NCBI RefSeq assembly: GCF_036711975.1
Contig: NC_091971.1
Span: forward strand, 12,097,501-12,161,500
DNA length: 64,000 nt
Direction: 5' to 3'
DNA from: Onthophagus taurus
Taxonomy: Eukaryota; Arthropoda; Insecta; Coleoptera; Scarabaeidae
Shown in pieces: positions 1 through 11,999 of this stretch (the stretch's first letter is position 1; every line of letters starts with the position of its first letter). Under the pieces are notes generated by a model, which ran no database searches, had not been told where the DNA came from, and saw nothing but the letters and a program-made list of their open reading frames with translations. The position numbers and the translations under genes are program-made.

Positions 1-2555
1 TTCCGAATATCACAATTTATAGAAATTAAGCTTGGTGTTAATCGAAATGATTAATAGAACTTTAATTAACCGTTATCACAAAATGGTTCTGCATTGTTTA
101 CCAGCTTTCGCCTGACAGTTAATTTTATATTTCGACCACCGTAAAATGGATAACTTCGTCGACCGAAAACCGCGGATGAACTAACGTGTTAATGTAATTC
201 TATTGTACTCGAATGCGGGCTGCACAACCCGGAGAATTACGTTATAATAAGCCTTGCGTTCTACATAAAAGATTCCCCAAATAAGAAAAATTGAATTTAA
301 AATAGTAGATGTATAATGGATTTTATTAGATATCGATTTTAAATTAAATATTTTACTTTAAAAAGAGTTCAATAATATGACTTAAGGTGTTCATAAAATT
401 TGGGGAAAGAATCGAAACGAGTTACGAGCCAATGTGAGTTGCCAAAATGTTGTAAAATGTATAAGAGAAAATTTGGTGGAGTCGCCAGAGTCGTAAAGAA
501 TTTTCCTCTAAAATTGAATAATTTTTATAGCGTTTGAAAATTTTGTTGGGAAATCTAACAATAAGTGACGAAAAAGTCTAAAATTTAATTTGTGAGAAAC
601 GTACACTTTACAAATTCGTCTTCGCGTTCATTACTCACTTTAACAAATTACCGAGGAGTACGTTTTACCGAGGAAAAAGTTAATTTTAGACGAATTTTTC
701 TTTTTTATTGATTTTTTTAATGATTCTGGCGTGATATTTTTATCGCAACTACTAGAAATGTCTATGAATTCGAAGTAATCTCGTATTTCAAATGAGAGCA
801 CTCGTTTTTAACGACGCGAACTCGACAGTCTTTTCAATGGTGTCCCTGTAAAATAGATGGACACTAAGTGATGACAACCTTTTCTGCGATTATCTCAGAT
901 TCGATCGAAATGACATTTTATTGATTAAACGAGATCGTTAAAGCGAAAATCAAAGATTTGTTTTTCGTTATACATCACTCTTTTATAGCACCAGTTAAAC
1001 GGCAATCCGACAAGATCAATTAGAAGATAGCCACAAAGAGTAACAACATTTCAACCCCTCCCGAAAAGGAACTATTGACCCTGATAGTTACATTTTATGT
1101 AATCCCGCGATAAACGTTTTCGAACTTCTCTTACAATCGAAGGTCTTTAGGGTTTCAACTCGTTGAAATTTTCGTTTGGGGTTTTTATCTTAGTAGAAAA
1201 ATCGCGTTTTGTGGGGCTCTCTGCAATGGGGAGAGAACGCAAAAGATATTTGCAAGAGCGTTTCCCCTTCGACTGGATCGATAGAGCGCGTGACGCTGTA
1301 AGGGTGGTCCGCAACGATGCGATATTGTTCCGATTCTTTTGTTTCCACTCTTTTGGCCGGATATGTATGGGTCAATAGGGGATTATTAGAAACTGCTCCT
1401 GTCATAAACCCTATCTCTAGAACCGTGTCGATGTGTTAATGCCAACGTTTCCTTTCTATTGTTTTCAACGAAACGGTACGAACAGATTAAGGTCATTTTT
1501 CATTTTAAGAACTTAAATGTATACATATAAAGGTGCTCTTACACTTAAAACCATTCTGGAAGGATTCCGACCGTTTCATGAAGTAGAGGGCACTTTGAGG
1601 CACTCGGGAGAAATTAATTTTTCAGCGAACGTTTTGCTGTAAGAATAATATTCGTTCTAGCCTCAGGTCCCTCCGGTACCATTTTACCGGGAATCTAGCT
1701 TCATCTGTAAAGAAAGGAAGAGATGACGTACTACCTCTTTGTCTCAACGGTATTCCAGAAAAAATGTCTTTGTTTTTTTTAAAAAGGAAGTTTTAATTTT
1801 TCGGTGAGAACAATAAGACAATGGTTTTTTCATGAAACTAATTTTTTTGCAAGTATACAGCAAAGCGTCGATGTAACAGACTTAGGATATAACGGACAAC
1901 ATATTTTTATATTACGTGCACCAATTGCTCCTCTTAGTCTTGGTGCATTAGGATACGCTGGTGGTACTGTCATTGTCTTATTTTAAGTCATAAACAATTA
2001 ATACACAAATGTTACTAAAAGATTTTGAATTAATTCCATCATATATTGTGTAAACCTGACTATGATATATTAAATACCGGATTGCTTCTACTTCTGTTGC
2101 TTCAACATTTTGTTTTCTATTCGAATATTTGTTTTTAATTCGTTCACTTGCTGTCAATATGTTAAGAATATGAAATGATGGCTATGATGGCAGTCTACAT
2201 AACATCATGTATTCAAGTCAACCTCACTTTCTAGTGGTACACCTGTTTTAATAATCAAGACAATGACTAACTGAATTAGTGGAAAATCATTCTAGTATCT
2301 AAAACTGCTCAGGTTGCAGACCACACAACGCTGACCCATACAGCTGAATCATATTTATCTAATCCTCTGCTTTATGGGTTAAGGACGCTATGTTACACAA
2401 GGAATATATCCATGCCCTTCTTGCATCCTCAAATGGTTGAAGTACTGTGTGAAATTTATGGTAGTGGCAAAATTTATAGTGCCTGAATTGATATTACCAT
2501 TTGAACTTAAGAAATGAATACCAAAGACATGGAAAGGAGAGACAATAACCAAGCG
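1..2555. other. AT-rich non-coding stretch, no gene recognised
   Basis: No gene is recognised here. The only open stretch that looks less random is 1804-1986 on the plus strand (60 codons, ending in a hydrophobic Gly/Ala/Leu-rich tail). It has no family motif, and I see no splice context that supports it. The segment just before 2555 runs straight into the first satellite array. Most of this is probably intergenic or intronic sequence. Confidence 0.5.
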
Positions 2556-5500
2556 AAAAAAATTTTCTCAAAAACTAAAGGCGATTTTTCAAAACGGCTT
2601 GTTGCATTAAAAAGAGGATACTTTAATTAATAATTGGTGATAGTTCCACAAGGATACTTTAAGAAATGAATTATATAGCGAATTTTGAAAATTATCGATG
2701 AAAATTGCAACATCGAAAATTTTATCAAAACTTCAAATATTGTCTTCTCAAAAACTAAAAGTTATTTTTTAAAACGTGTTAGTTCACTGGAAAGAGGACA
2801 TTTTTATTAACACTTCGGGAAATTTTCAAACTCATATTCCAAGAAATGGATTTTATACGAATTTCTAAAATTTAATCGGCGAAAATTGCAAAATTCGAGA
2901 AAATTATCGATCATTTCAAAAATTTATTTCTCAAAAACTAAAAGCGATTTTTCAAAACGGCGTGTTGCATTAAAAAAGGATACTTTAATTAATAATTGGT
3001 GATATTTCCACAAGGATCCTTCAAGAAATTAATTTCATAGCGAATTTTGCAAGTTATCGATGAAAATTGCAACATCGAAAATTTTATTAAAACTTGAAAT
3101 ATTGTTTTCTCAAAAACTAAAAGTTATTTTTCAAATCGTGTTGGTTCATTGGAAAGAGGACACTTTTATTAACACTTTAGGAAATTTTCAAACTCATATT
3201 CCAAGAAATGGATTTTATACGAATTTTTAAAACTTAATCGGCGAAAATCACAAAATTCGAAAAAATTGTCGATCATTTCGAAAATTTTTTTCAAGAACTA
3301 AAACTGATTTTTGAAAACGGCTTTTTGCATTAAAAAGAGGATACCTTAATTAATAATTGGTGATATTTCCATAAGGATCCTTCAAGGAACTAATTTTATA
3401 GCGAATTTTGCAACTTATTGATGAAAATTGCAACATCGAAAATTTGATCAAAACTTCAAATATTGTTTTCTCAGAAACTAAAAGTTATTTTTCAAAACGT
3501 GTTGGTTCATTGGAAAGAGGACACTTTTATTAACACTTTGTTAAATTTTCAAACTCATATTCTAAGAAATAGATTTTATACGAATTTTTAAAACTTAATC
3601 GGCGAAAATTGCAAAATTCGAAAAAATTGTCGATCATTTCAAAAATTTATTTCTCAAAAACTAAAACTGATTTTTGAAAACGGTTTTTGCATTAAAAAGA
3701 GGACACCTTAATTAATAAATAGTGATATTTCCACAAGAAATTAATTTTATAGCGAATTTTGCAAGTTATCGATGAAAATTGCAACATCGAAAATTTTATC
3801 AAAACTTTAAATATTGTTTTCTCAAAAACTAAAAGTTATTTTTCAAAACGTGTTGGTTCATTGGAAAGAGGACACTTTTATTAACACTTTGGGAAATTTT
3901 CAAACTCATATTCCCAGAAATGGATTTTATACAAATTTTTAAAACTTAATCGGCGAAAATTGCAAAATTAGGAAAAATTGTCGATCATTTAAAAAAATTT
4001 TTTCTCAAGAACTAAAAGTGATTTTTGAAAACGACTTGTTGCATTAAAAAGAGGATACTTTAATTAATAATTGGTGATAGTTCCACAAGGACCCTTCAAG
4101 AAATTAATTTTATAGCGAATTTTGAAATTTATCGATGAAAATTGCAACATCGAAAATTTTATCAAAACTTCAAATATTGTTTTCTCAAAAACTAAAAGTT
4201 ATGTTTCAAAACGTGTTAGTTCATTGGAAAGAGGACACTTTTATTAACACTTTGGGAAATTTTCAAACTCATATTCCCTGAAATGGATTTTATACGAATT
4301 TTTAAAACTTAATCGACGAAAATTGCAAAATTCGAAAGAATTATTCATTATTTCAAAAATGTATTTCTCAAAAACTAAAAGTGATTTTTCAAAACGGCTT
4401 GTTGCACTAAAAAGAGGATACTTTAATTAATAATTGGTGATGTTTCCACAAGGATCCCACAAAAAATTAATTTTATAGCGAATTTTGAAAATTATCGATG
4501 AAATATGCAACATCGAAAATTTTATCAAAACTTCAAATATTGTTTTCTCAAAAATTAAAAGTTATTTTTCAAAACGGGTTGGTTCATTGGAAAGAGGACA
4601 CTCTCATTAACACTTTGGGAAGTTTTCATACTCATATTCCAAGAAGTGGATTTTATACGGATTTTTAAAACTTACTCAGCGAAAATTGCAAAATTCGAAA
4701 GAATTGTTGATTATTTAAAAAATTTATTTCTCAAAAACTAAAAGCGATTTTTCAAAACCGCTTGTTGCATTAAAAAGAGGATAGTTTAATTAATAATTGG
4801 TGATATTTCCACAAGAATCCTTCAAGAATTTAATTTTATAGCGATTTTTGAAAATTATCGTTGAAATTGGCAATATCGACAATTTTATCAAAACTTCAAA
4901 AATTGTTTTTTCAAAAACTAAAAGTTATTTTTCAAAACGTGTTTGTTCATTGGAAAGAGGACACTTTTATTAACACTTTGGGAAATTTTCATACTCATAT
5001 TCCAAGAAATGGATTTTATACGAATTTTGAAATCTTAATCAGCGAAAATTGCAAAATTCGAAAAAATTCTCGATCATATTTCAACAATTTTTTTCTCAAG
5101 AACAAAAAGTGATTTTTGAAAACGGCTTGTTGCATTAAAAAGAGGACACTTTAATTAATAATTGGTGATAGTTCCACAAGGACCCTTCAAGAAATTAATT
5201 TTATAGCGAATTTTGAAATTTATCGATGAAAATTGCAACATCGAAAATTTTATCAAAACTTCAAATATTGTTTTCTCAAAAACTAAAAGTTATGTTTCAA
5301 AACGTGTTAGTTCATTGGAAAGAGGACACTTTTATTAACACTTTGGGAAATTTTCAAACTCATATTCCAAGAAATGGATTTTATACGAATTTTTAAAACT
5401 TAATCGACGAAAATTGCAAAATTCGAAAAAATTGTCGATCATTTCAAAAATTTCTTTCTCAAGAACTAAAAGTGATTTTTGAAAACGGCTTGTTGCATTA

Positions 5501-6031
5501 AAAAAAGAATACCTTAATTAATAATTGGTGATATTTCCACAAGGATTTCACAAGAAATTAATTTTATAGCGAATTTTACAAGTTATCGATGAAAATTGCA
5601 ACATCGAAAATTTTATCAAAACTTCAAATATTGTTCTCTCAAAAACTAAAAGTTATATTTCAAAACGTGTTGGTTCATTGGAAAGAGGACACTCTTAATA
5701 ACACTTTGAGAAATTTTCAAAGTCATATTCCAAGAAATGGATTTTATACGAATTTTTAAAACTTAATCGGCGAAAATTGTAAAATTCGAGAAAATTATCG
5801 ATCATTTCAAAAATTTATTTCTCAAGAACTAAAAGTGATTTTTGAAAACGGCTTTTTGCATTAAAAAGAGGATACTTTAATTAATAATTGGTGATATTTC
5901 CACAAAAAATTAATTTTATAGCGAATTTTGCAAGTTATCGATAAAAATTGCAACATCGAAAATTGAATCAAAACTTCAAATATTGTTTTCTCAAAAACTA
6001 AAAACTATTTTTCAAAACGGGTTGGTTCATT
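2556..6031 (+). repeat. 363-bp satellite array, block 1 (about 9.5 monomers)
   Basis: Head-to-tail copies of a ~360-bp unit are seen. The landmark TTATTAACACTTTGGGAAAT, with minor variants, recurs near 2808, 3167, 3529, 3888, 4241, 4604, 4968 and 5332, a spacing of about 353-364. Each monomer consists of two related halves. One contains GAAAGAGGACACTTTTATTA and the other AAAAGAGGATACTTTAATTA, both preceded by the same TCTCAAAAACTAAAAG motif. Monomers differ by scattered substitutions and short indels, so this block is older than the 16-18 kb block. Its right end is cut by a foldback element near 6031. Confidence 0.93.
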
Positions 6032-6480
6032 CTCTATATTGTCTAAATATAACACACATGTCATTCATAATTTAATTAAATAAGTAAAGTAGCTATGTTT
6101 TGAGATGGATAATTTTTATTTCTATTTTTCGGCTCTACCGGTTTCGACTACTATTTTATAGTCATCTACAGGAGAACATTAGCCACGTCAATTTTACTTC
6201 GAATTTTCTAAATCTGGATTCATCCTCTTTATTGTATTTAATTTTTTAATTTTCTTTTCTTTTATGAACATAAGTCATAAACAAAAGAAATAAAACCACA
6301 AAATAGAAACGTTTCTTAACGATTATTAACAACAAGAAAATTAAAAAATTAAATATAATGAAGAGGATGAATCCATTTAGAAAATTCAAAGTAAAATTGA
6401 TGTGGCCAATGTTCTCCTGATGATGACTACAAAATAGTAGTCGAAACCGGTATAGCCGATTTTACTTATTTAATTAATTC
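6032..6480. mobile_element. foldback / Penelope-like repeat with hammerhead-like motifs
   Basis: Two inverted arms of about 125 bp (roughly 6129-6255 and 6340-6463) surround an ~85-bp AT-rich loop. They match over most of their length, including the core ACCGGTTTCGACTACTATTT and its complement. Each arm ends in a hammerhead-like motif; the right one, on the plus strand at about 6413-6455, is the better preserved. The element interrupts the satellite array at 6031. The family assignment is an inference: Penelope-like elements are known to carry small hammerheads and to leave inverted, truncated copies. Confidence 0.6.
6413..6455 (+). ncRNA. hammerhead-like ribozyme motif
   Basis: Read on the plus strand, this holds CTGATGA (6417-6423), one extra T, GACTAC/GTAGTC as a perfect 6-bp stem II with an AAAATA loop (6425-6442), GAAA (6443-6446) and the palindrome ACCGGT (6446-6451). 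Stem I is weak in this copy, with up to three pairs when compared to its inverted partner. The unpaired T after CTGATGA departs from the standard core, so activity is uncertain. Confidence 0.4.
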
Positions 6481-6539
6481 ATTAAGATGGAAAGATACTG
6501 TTAATGATTCATAATTTACTTGGTTATCTACATTGTGGG

Positions 6540-6735
6540 CTTAGACGTTTTAGTTTTAATTGTTATTCAGCGTTCTAGTGTTAGTTCTAGTAACTCGGTT
6601 GTATATTTTTATACTAGTTTCTAGTTCTAGGAATAGTGTTAGCTCTAATGACCGTGTTAGTTCTACTTTTCGTTCAATAAAAATATACAACAATCTAGCT
6701 CTGAATATCAATTAAAAGTAGAACTACCGCCCTTG
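6540..6735. repeat. CTAG-rich degenerate repeat
   Basis: This is a low-complexity stretch dominated by variants of GTTCTAGTGTTAGTTCTAG on one side and AACTAGAACTA-type complements on the other. It belongs to a dispersed palindromic family that also occurs at 11.2-11.5, 34.45, 49.56-49.87, 50.23-50.44 and 51.63 kb. There is no coding potential. Confidence 0.6.
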
Positions 6736-8860
6736 ATTTATACATCGTATAGACAACTCGGGGAATACCCCGGGTTTATCTATGAACACATTGAATAGAT
6801 TCTATCTATAGGCGCTAACATTTATATTCAAATATACTGACGTATTGTTATTGAATATTGTTATATCAAGATTTTGCTGTTCTAATAATTTTTATAAAAA
6901 ACTATTTAACTATTTTCAATTATAACATAAAAATTCTTCGTCGTTTACATTCTAAACCTTTGCCAAAAAGGTTTCCCCAACACGTAAATCTTCCCTAGAG
7001 GGTAATATTTCAGTCCGAATTGCAGTTAACATTCCCGAAATTAAAGTTGGGCCTGATTTACACTTCCACCGCACCCACCATACTCTTGGATGCCCAGTTC
7101 CACCTCCTTGCCCAACCCCAAAAAATCCTATAACTCCAAAAATCGGATAACAGCCTCTACAGAATTGAATTATTACACCGCCCCGTCCAAATTAGAATTC
7201 GCTTCAAAGAAAATCCCTTACTCAACCAATTTTTTCTCCAACCCCAAAATCGAAAAGTTTAAAACGACCAGAGCAATTAAAATTTCCATTAAAACTGTGC
7301 ACACTACCGCGGTACAACTGCCCCGCAAACAGTTCTGCAACCAATTGTTCGGTTTGAAGCGGTTAATTTCACTCGTCCACCGTTTCGGTCGGTGTTGACT
7401 TTGGACGTTGCAAAATTTCATTTGAAACGTTTAGTTTCACGTGAAACGGACGTTTCTGGCACACCTTCTAAATACACACACATAGCACCGAAGCTAAATG
7501 TGGAAGTAGAAGGGCGTTCCTCGTTAACTCATCCCACTCAAAAAGAGCTTTAAGCGACCTCGCGTACAACCCCTTTGCAAGTAATTACTTAAAACACCGA
7601 GAAACAGAAGTGGTAATCAATATTTGGAAGTTGATTTTAGCTCGTATTCAATCACTAATCTTCACTCCTAAACAATTTTATGATTATAAATCGTGTTATT
7701 TAAACGTGAAACAAAAATAATAGAGGGGATGTTTTCCAAGGAGTTTATTTTAAGTATATTTAGAAGTGCAGTGTGTTTTCAACTGAAATTTAAAATGAAA
7801 TTGCTCCCCAGAGCAATCGCTTGTTTACAAATTCTAGTATTCCAAGTGGAATCACATTCGTAAGCCAACAGATCTTTTCGCTTGAAAGTTACGTTGTGTA
7901 TTTGCTTATCGTTGAATATTTGTTGAAAATTTTAAAAGTAGATCTAAATTTTGATGGGAAATAAAAAATAACTATTAGACATTCTTCATTAGGTCAACGA
8001 AGACGAAAAATAACTAATTAAAACCTAGTTGGGAAACTAGATTCTCAAAGTTTACTTTTCATCGTATCCTATTTGAAGTTTGTAAACGAGAATTTAAACT
8101 TGCATTTAAAAAAAAAGCGTTTAATTATTTTAAGTGAGTAAAACACTAAAACGAATCGTAAAAAAATCGATTTTAGCATTGTTGGTTTAAAAATATACTT
8201 GGTTGGGTACATTTTTGAAAATCGAAATTAGCTTGTTCCGTTTCTGCTTGAACGCGTCAATTCGCACGTGTTAATTTCGACATCGACCCGAAACCTCTGC
8301 TCACACCCAATGTATACTACATGAAGGTTTACACACCACCGATTACATCCATTTAAGGTCGACTAATTTTGGAATGAAAATTAACTCAAATTGGAAAATG
8401 TTTTAACTGGGTAATTAAATGATTTAAGCAATTTAAGTAAAGTGGTTGTGTTATTTTTTTTATTCAAGATTTATTAAATGCCATTTAGTTTGATAATGGC
8501 CGTTGGTAATTAGATTGAACATGGTCGGTTTAATCGGCGGTCCTAACTAATTTAATTATTTGTGTATAGGAAAATTTAAATTTCAAATTCGACGTCGAAT
8601 AACAGTTGTTAATTTGCGGTTTGTTCAAATAATTCTTGCTAATGGTGCGTTTCCATCTACGTATTACGTTTTGGACGGTGTGTTATTAAATCATCGTTAA
8701 CTTATAAATAGGAATCGTTACAATATTTTACAAGATATTCCTAACAAGCTTAGCATAACGAATATTTGCATGCGAATCTTTTTTTTCCCTTTTTTTTGAG
8801 ATTTTGGTTCACCCATATACAAGATTTATAACCCATAAAAAATAAACGTGACTTATTTTT
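6736..8860. other. non-repetitive AT-rich stretch, no gene recognised
   Basis: No recognisable gene. A 102-codon open frame at 7090-7398 (plus) overlaps an open frame on the other strand, has no start context or family motif, and is Lys/Asn/Ser-rich as expected of chance frames in this composition. Parts near 7.4 and 8.2 kb are less AT-rich than the surroundings and could be regulatory, but nothing specific can be named. Confidence 0.4.
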
Positions 8861-8975
8861 CAAAATACCGGTAGATATCCGGCATATCTATCCGGCCATT
8901 ATAGTTATAATTTCTGGTACATTTCTGAAGTAAAATAAAATTAATAAGAAAGCTGATAAGATACGAAGCAACTCT

Positions 8976-10793
8976 AAAAAGAGGATACTTTAATTAATAA
9001 TTGGTGATATTTTCACAAGGATCTTTCAAGAAAGCTATCGATTAAAATAGCAACATCGAAAATTTTATCAAAACTTCAAATATTGCTTTCTCAAAAACTA
9101 GAAGCTATTTTTCAAAACGTGTTGGTTCATTCGAAAGAGGAGAATGTTATTAACACTTTGGGAAATTTTCATACTAATATTCCAAGAAATGGATTTTATA
9201 CGAATTTTTAAAACTTAATCGGTGAAAATTGCAAAATTCGAAAAAATTGTCGAACATTTCAAAAATTTATTTCTCAAAAACTAAAAGTGATTTTTCAAAA
9301 CGGCTTATTACATTAAAAAGAGAATACTTTAATTAATAATTGGTAATATTTCCACAAGGATCCTTTAAGAAATTAATTTTATAGCGAATTTTGAAAATTA
9401 TCGATGAGATTTGCAACATCGAAAATTTTATCAAAACTTCAAATACTGTTTTCTCGAAAACTAAATGTTATTTTTCAAAACAGGTTGGTTCATTGGAAAG
9501 AGGACACTCTTATTAACATTTTGAGAAGTTTTCATACTCATATTCCAAGAAATGGATTTTATACAAATTTTTAAAACTTTATCGGCGTAATTGCAAAATT
9601 CGAAAAAATTGTCGAACATTTCAAAAATTTATTTTTCAAAAACTAAAAGCGATTTTTCAAAACGGCTTGTTGCTTTAAAAAGAGGATACTTTAATTAATA
9701 ATTGGTGATATTTCCACAAGGATCCTTCAAGAAATTAATTTTATAGCGAATTTTAAAAATTATCTAGGAAAATTGCAATATCGAAAGTTTTATCAAAACT
9801 TCATATATTATTTTCTCAAAAACTAAAAGTTATTTTTCAAAACGTGTTGGTTCATTGGAAAGAGGACACTCTTATTAACACTTTGGGAAATTTTCATACT
9901 CATATTCCAAGAAGTGGATTTTATACGGATTTTTAAAACTTAATCAGCGAAAATTGCAAAATTCGAAAGAATTGTTGTTTATTTCAAAAATTTATTTCTC
10001 AAAAACTAAAAACGATTTTTCAAAACGGCTTATTACATTAAAAAGAGGATACTTTAATTAATAATTGGTAATATTTCCACAACGATCCTTCAAGAAATTA
10101 ATTTTATAGCGAATTTATAAAATTATCAATGAAAATTGCAACATCGAAAATTTTATCAAAACTTCAAATACTGTTTTCTCAAAAATTAAAAGTTATTTTT
10201 CAAAACGGGTTGGTTCATTGGAAAGAGGACACTCTCATCAACACTTTGGGAAATTTTCATACTCATATTCCAAGAAGTGGATTTTATACGGATTTTTAAA
10301 ACTTACTCAGCGAAAATTGCAAAATTCGAAAGAATTATTGATTATTTCAAAAATTTATTTCTCAAAAACTAAAAGCGATTTTTCAAAATCGCTTATTACA
10401 TTAAAAAGAGGATACTTTAATTAATAATTGGTAATATTTCCACAACGATCCTTCAAGAAATTAATTTTATAGCGAATTTTAAAAATTATCGAGGAAAATA
10501 GCAATATAGAAAGTTTTATCAAAACTTCATATACATATTGTTTTCTCAAAAACTAAAAGTTATTTTTCAAAACGTGTTGGTTCATTGGAAAGAGGACACT
10601 TTTATTAACACTTTGGAAAATTTTCATACTCATATTCCAAGAAGTGGATTTTATACGGATTTTTAAAACTTACTCAGCGAAAATTGCAAAATTCGAAAGA
10701 ATTGTTGATTATTTCAAAAATTTATTTCTCAAAAACTAAAAGCGATTTTTCAAAACGGCTTTTTGCATTAAGAAGAGGATACTTTAATTAATA
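8976..10793 (+). repeat. 363-bp satellite array, block 2 (about 5 monomers)
   Basis: The same monomer as block 1, in the same orientation. Both half-monomer landmarks recur about every 360 bp. The array starts at AAAAAGAGGATACTTTAATT (8976 on) and ends inside the same motif at about 10790, abutting hAT-derived coding sequence. The identical junction is seen in the complement at about 35.9 and 37.9 kb. Confidence 0.92.
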
Positions 10794-10794
10794 A

Positions 10795-11030
10795 TCGAAA
10801 GCGATAACAGCGATAGTTCTGTTAGTAATGAATGTGATGATGAATTACAAGCGAAGAGAAGGAAGCTAGACGAAACTGCAACAATGAGGTTGCTAAAGAC
10901 AAACCTGATATAAAGAAAGTTGTATTCAATGAAAAAAGTCCTATTGAGGTTGAACTTGATTATTATCTACAGTGTCCAACACCTAAAAAAGATATTATTA
11001 ATTCCTGTGAATGGTGTAGTACTAAGTAAT
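10795..11030 (+). pseudogene. hAT transposase fragment (decayed)
   Basis: In shifting frames the DNA encodes an acidic Ser/Asp-rich stretch (DNSDSSVSNECDDE), a basic stretch (AKRRKLDE) and then PIEVELDYYLQCPTPKKDI followed by a Trp-like position. The E-L-D-x-Y-L...W pattern is typical of the hAT transposase segment just before the C-terminal dimerisation domain. Frameshifts and stops break it. The complement of the same fragment occurs at about 34515-35905 and again at 37825-37900, always bordering satellite. Role in life: DNA transposition; here it is dead. Confidence 0.65.
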
Positions 11031-11204
11031 AGATTTTTTTTTGGTAACTATCCGGTATCCGGCCGAATTTTAAAAAATGACCAGATAGGCCGGATATCTA
11101 TTCCACTACTACAGTATATCCTTAATATAACGGATTAATACGGCGAAGGTAGTGTCCGTTATAGCCAAAAGTCAATCAGTCTTCTGACGCACAGTTAAAC
11201 CCGA

Positions 11205-11545
11205 ATGATTTTAGTTCTAGATCTAGTGTTAGTTCTAGATTTGGTTGTTATTCAGTTGTTATATTTCTATTCATTTAACACTTGACCTTGAACTAGAAAC
11301 ATTCGAGTTTAGCCGTTTTAAAAGACGAACGGCTAAACCCGAATGTTTCTACTTCTAGGTGTAGTGCTAGTTCTAATGCTAATTTTAGTTGTTATACAGC
11401 GTTAGATTGTTATACATTTTTCATTGAACTAAAACTAGACCTAAAACCAAAATCAATAGAAATAAACAACAACCTAGCGCTGAATAACAACGAAAACTAG
11501 AACTAACAGCAGCACTAGCACTAGAAACATTCAATTTTAGCCATC
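11205..11545. repeat. CTAG-rich palindromic repeat
   Basis: Dense CTAG/TTCTAG motifs flank a hairpin. ACATTCGAGTTTAGCCGT (about 11308) faces ACGGCTAAACCCGAATGT (about 11330), separated by about a dozen bases. Outer arms of AACTAGAA / TTCTAG type extend the symmetry. It belongs to the dispersed family that shares the core CATTCGGGTTTAGCC. Confidence 0.6.
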
Positions 11546-11999
11546 TTAACAGACCCACGGCAAACCCGAAGTTAGCATTTTGTTAGTTACATATGTGTAT
11601 TCTATGCGGATGTATTTCGGAATGATGTATTATATGTGTCTTACGTTAGGGTTACATCATTGATTCGGTATGACAATATAGATTATTGACTGCACACTGC
11701 TTTCCTCTTTTGCCAACTTGAAGTTGTAAATACTTTTGTATAGAATTTTAGATAGAACATCAAAGACAACACGAGAAACGTTTTATAACCAGACTGACTA
11801 GAACGCCAGACATTCAAGAAGTATAGTTCATCATTAGTGTTGGTAGTTCTTGGGTTGATACTCATTTTCTGAAAGTCATATAATATAAAAGATCTCCATC
11901 CAAGGAATTCGATATCCCAAAATTATTTGTTAATTATGTCACGACGTTCCATGATTCTATGAACTCTGCGAAAACTGATGGGATTGATTTACACATTGA

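Larger units (their letters stand above)
8870..11111 (+). mobile_element. hAT-derived element carrying 363-bp satellite (copy A, left end degraded)
   Basis: This has the same architecture as the element at 34489-40137. A left flank (about 8890-8975) is homologous to the left flank of that element, sharing a ...CCATTATAGTTATAATTTCT... motif and the run GAAGCAACTCTAAAAAGAGG. The 363-bp array follows, and then a hAT transposase remnant at 10795-11030. The right end reads GATATCTATTCCACTACTA at 11093-11111, close to the complement of the terminus TAGTGGTGGAACGGATATC at 34489. I could not find a matching left terminus, so target-site duplications cannot be tested here. Confidence 0.65.

Noticed and set aside
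2556..6031. CRISPR array
   Set aside because: Units are ~363 bp, contiguous without unique spacers, and lie in a spliced eukaryotic genome.
7090..7421. Overlapping frames of 102 (plus) and 67 (minus) codons as a gene
   Set aside because: Both strands are open over the same DNA, with no motif, splice signal or family resemblance.
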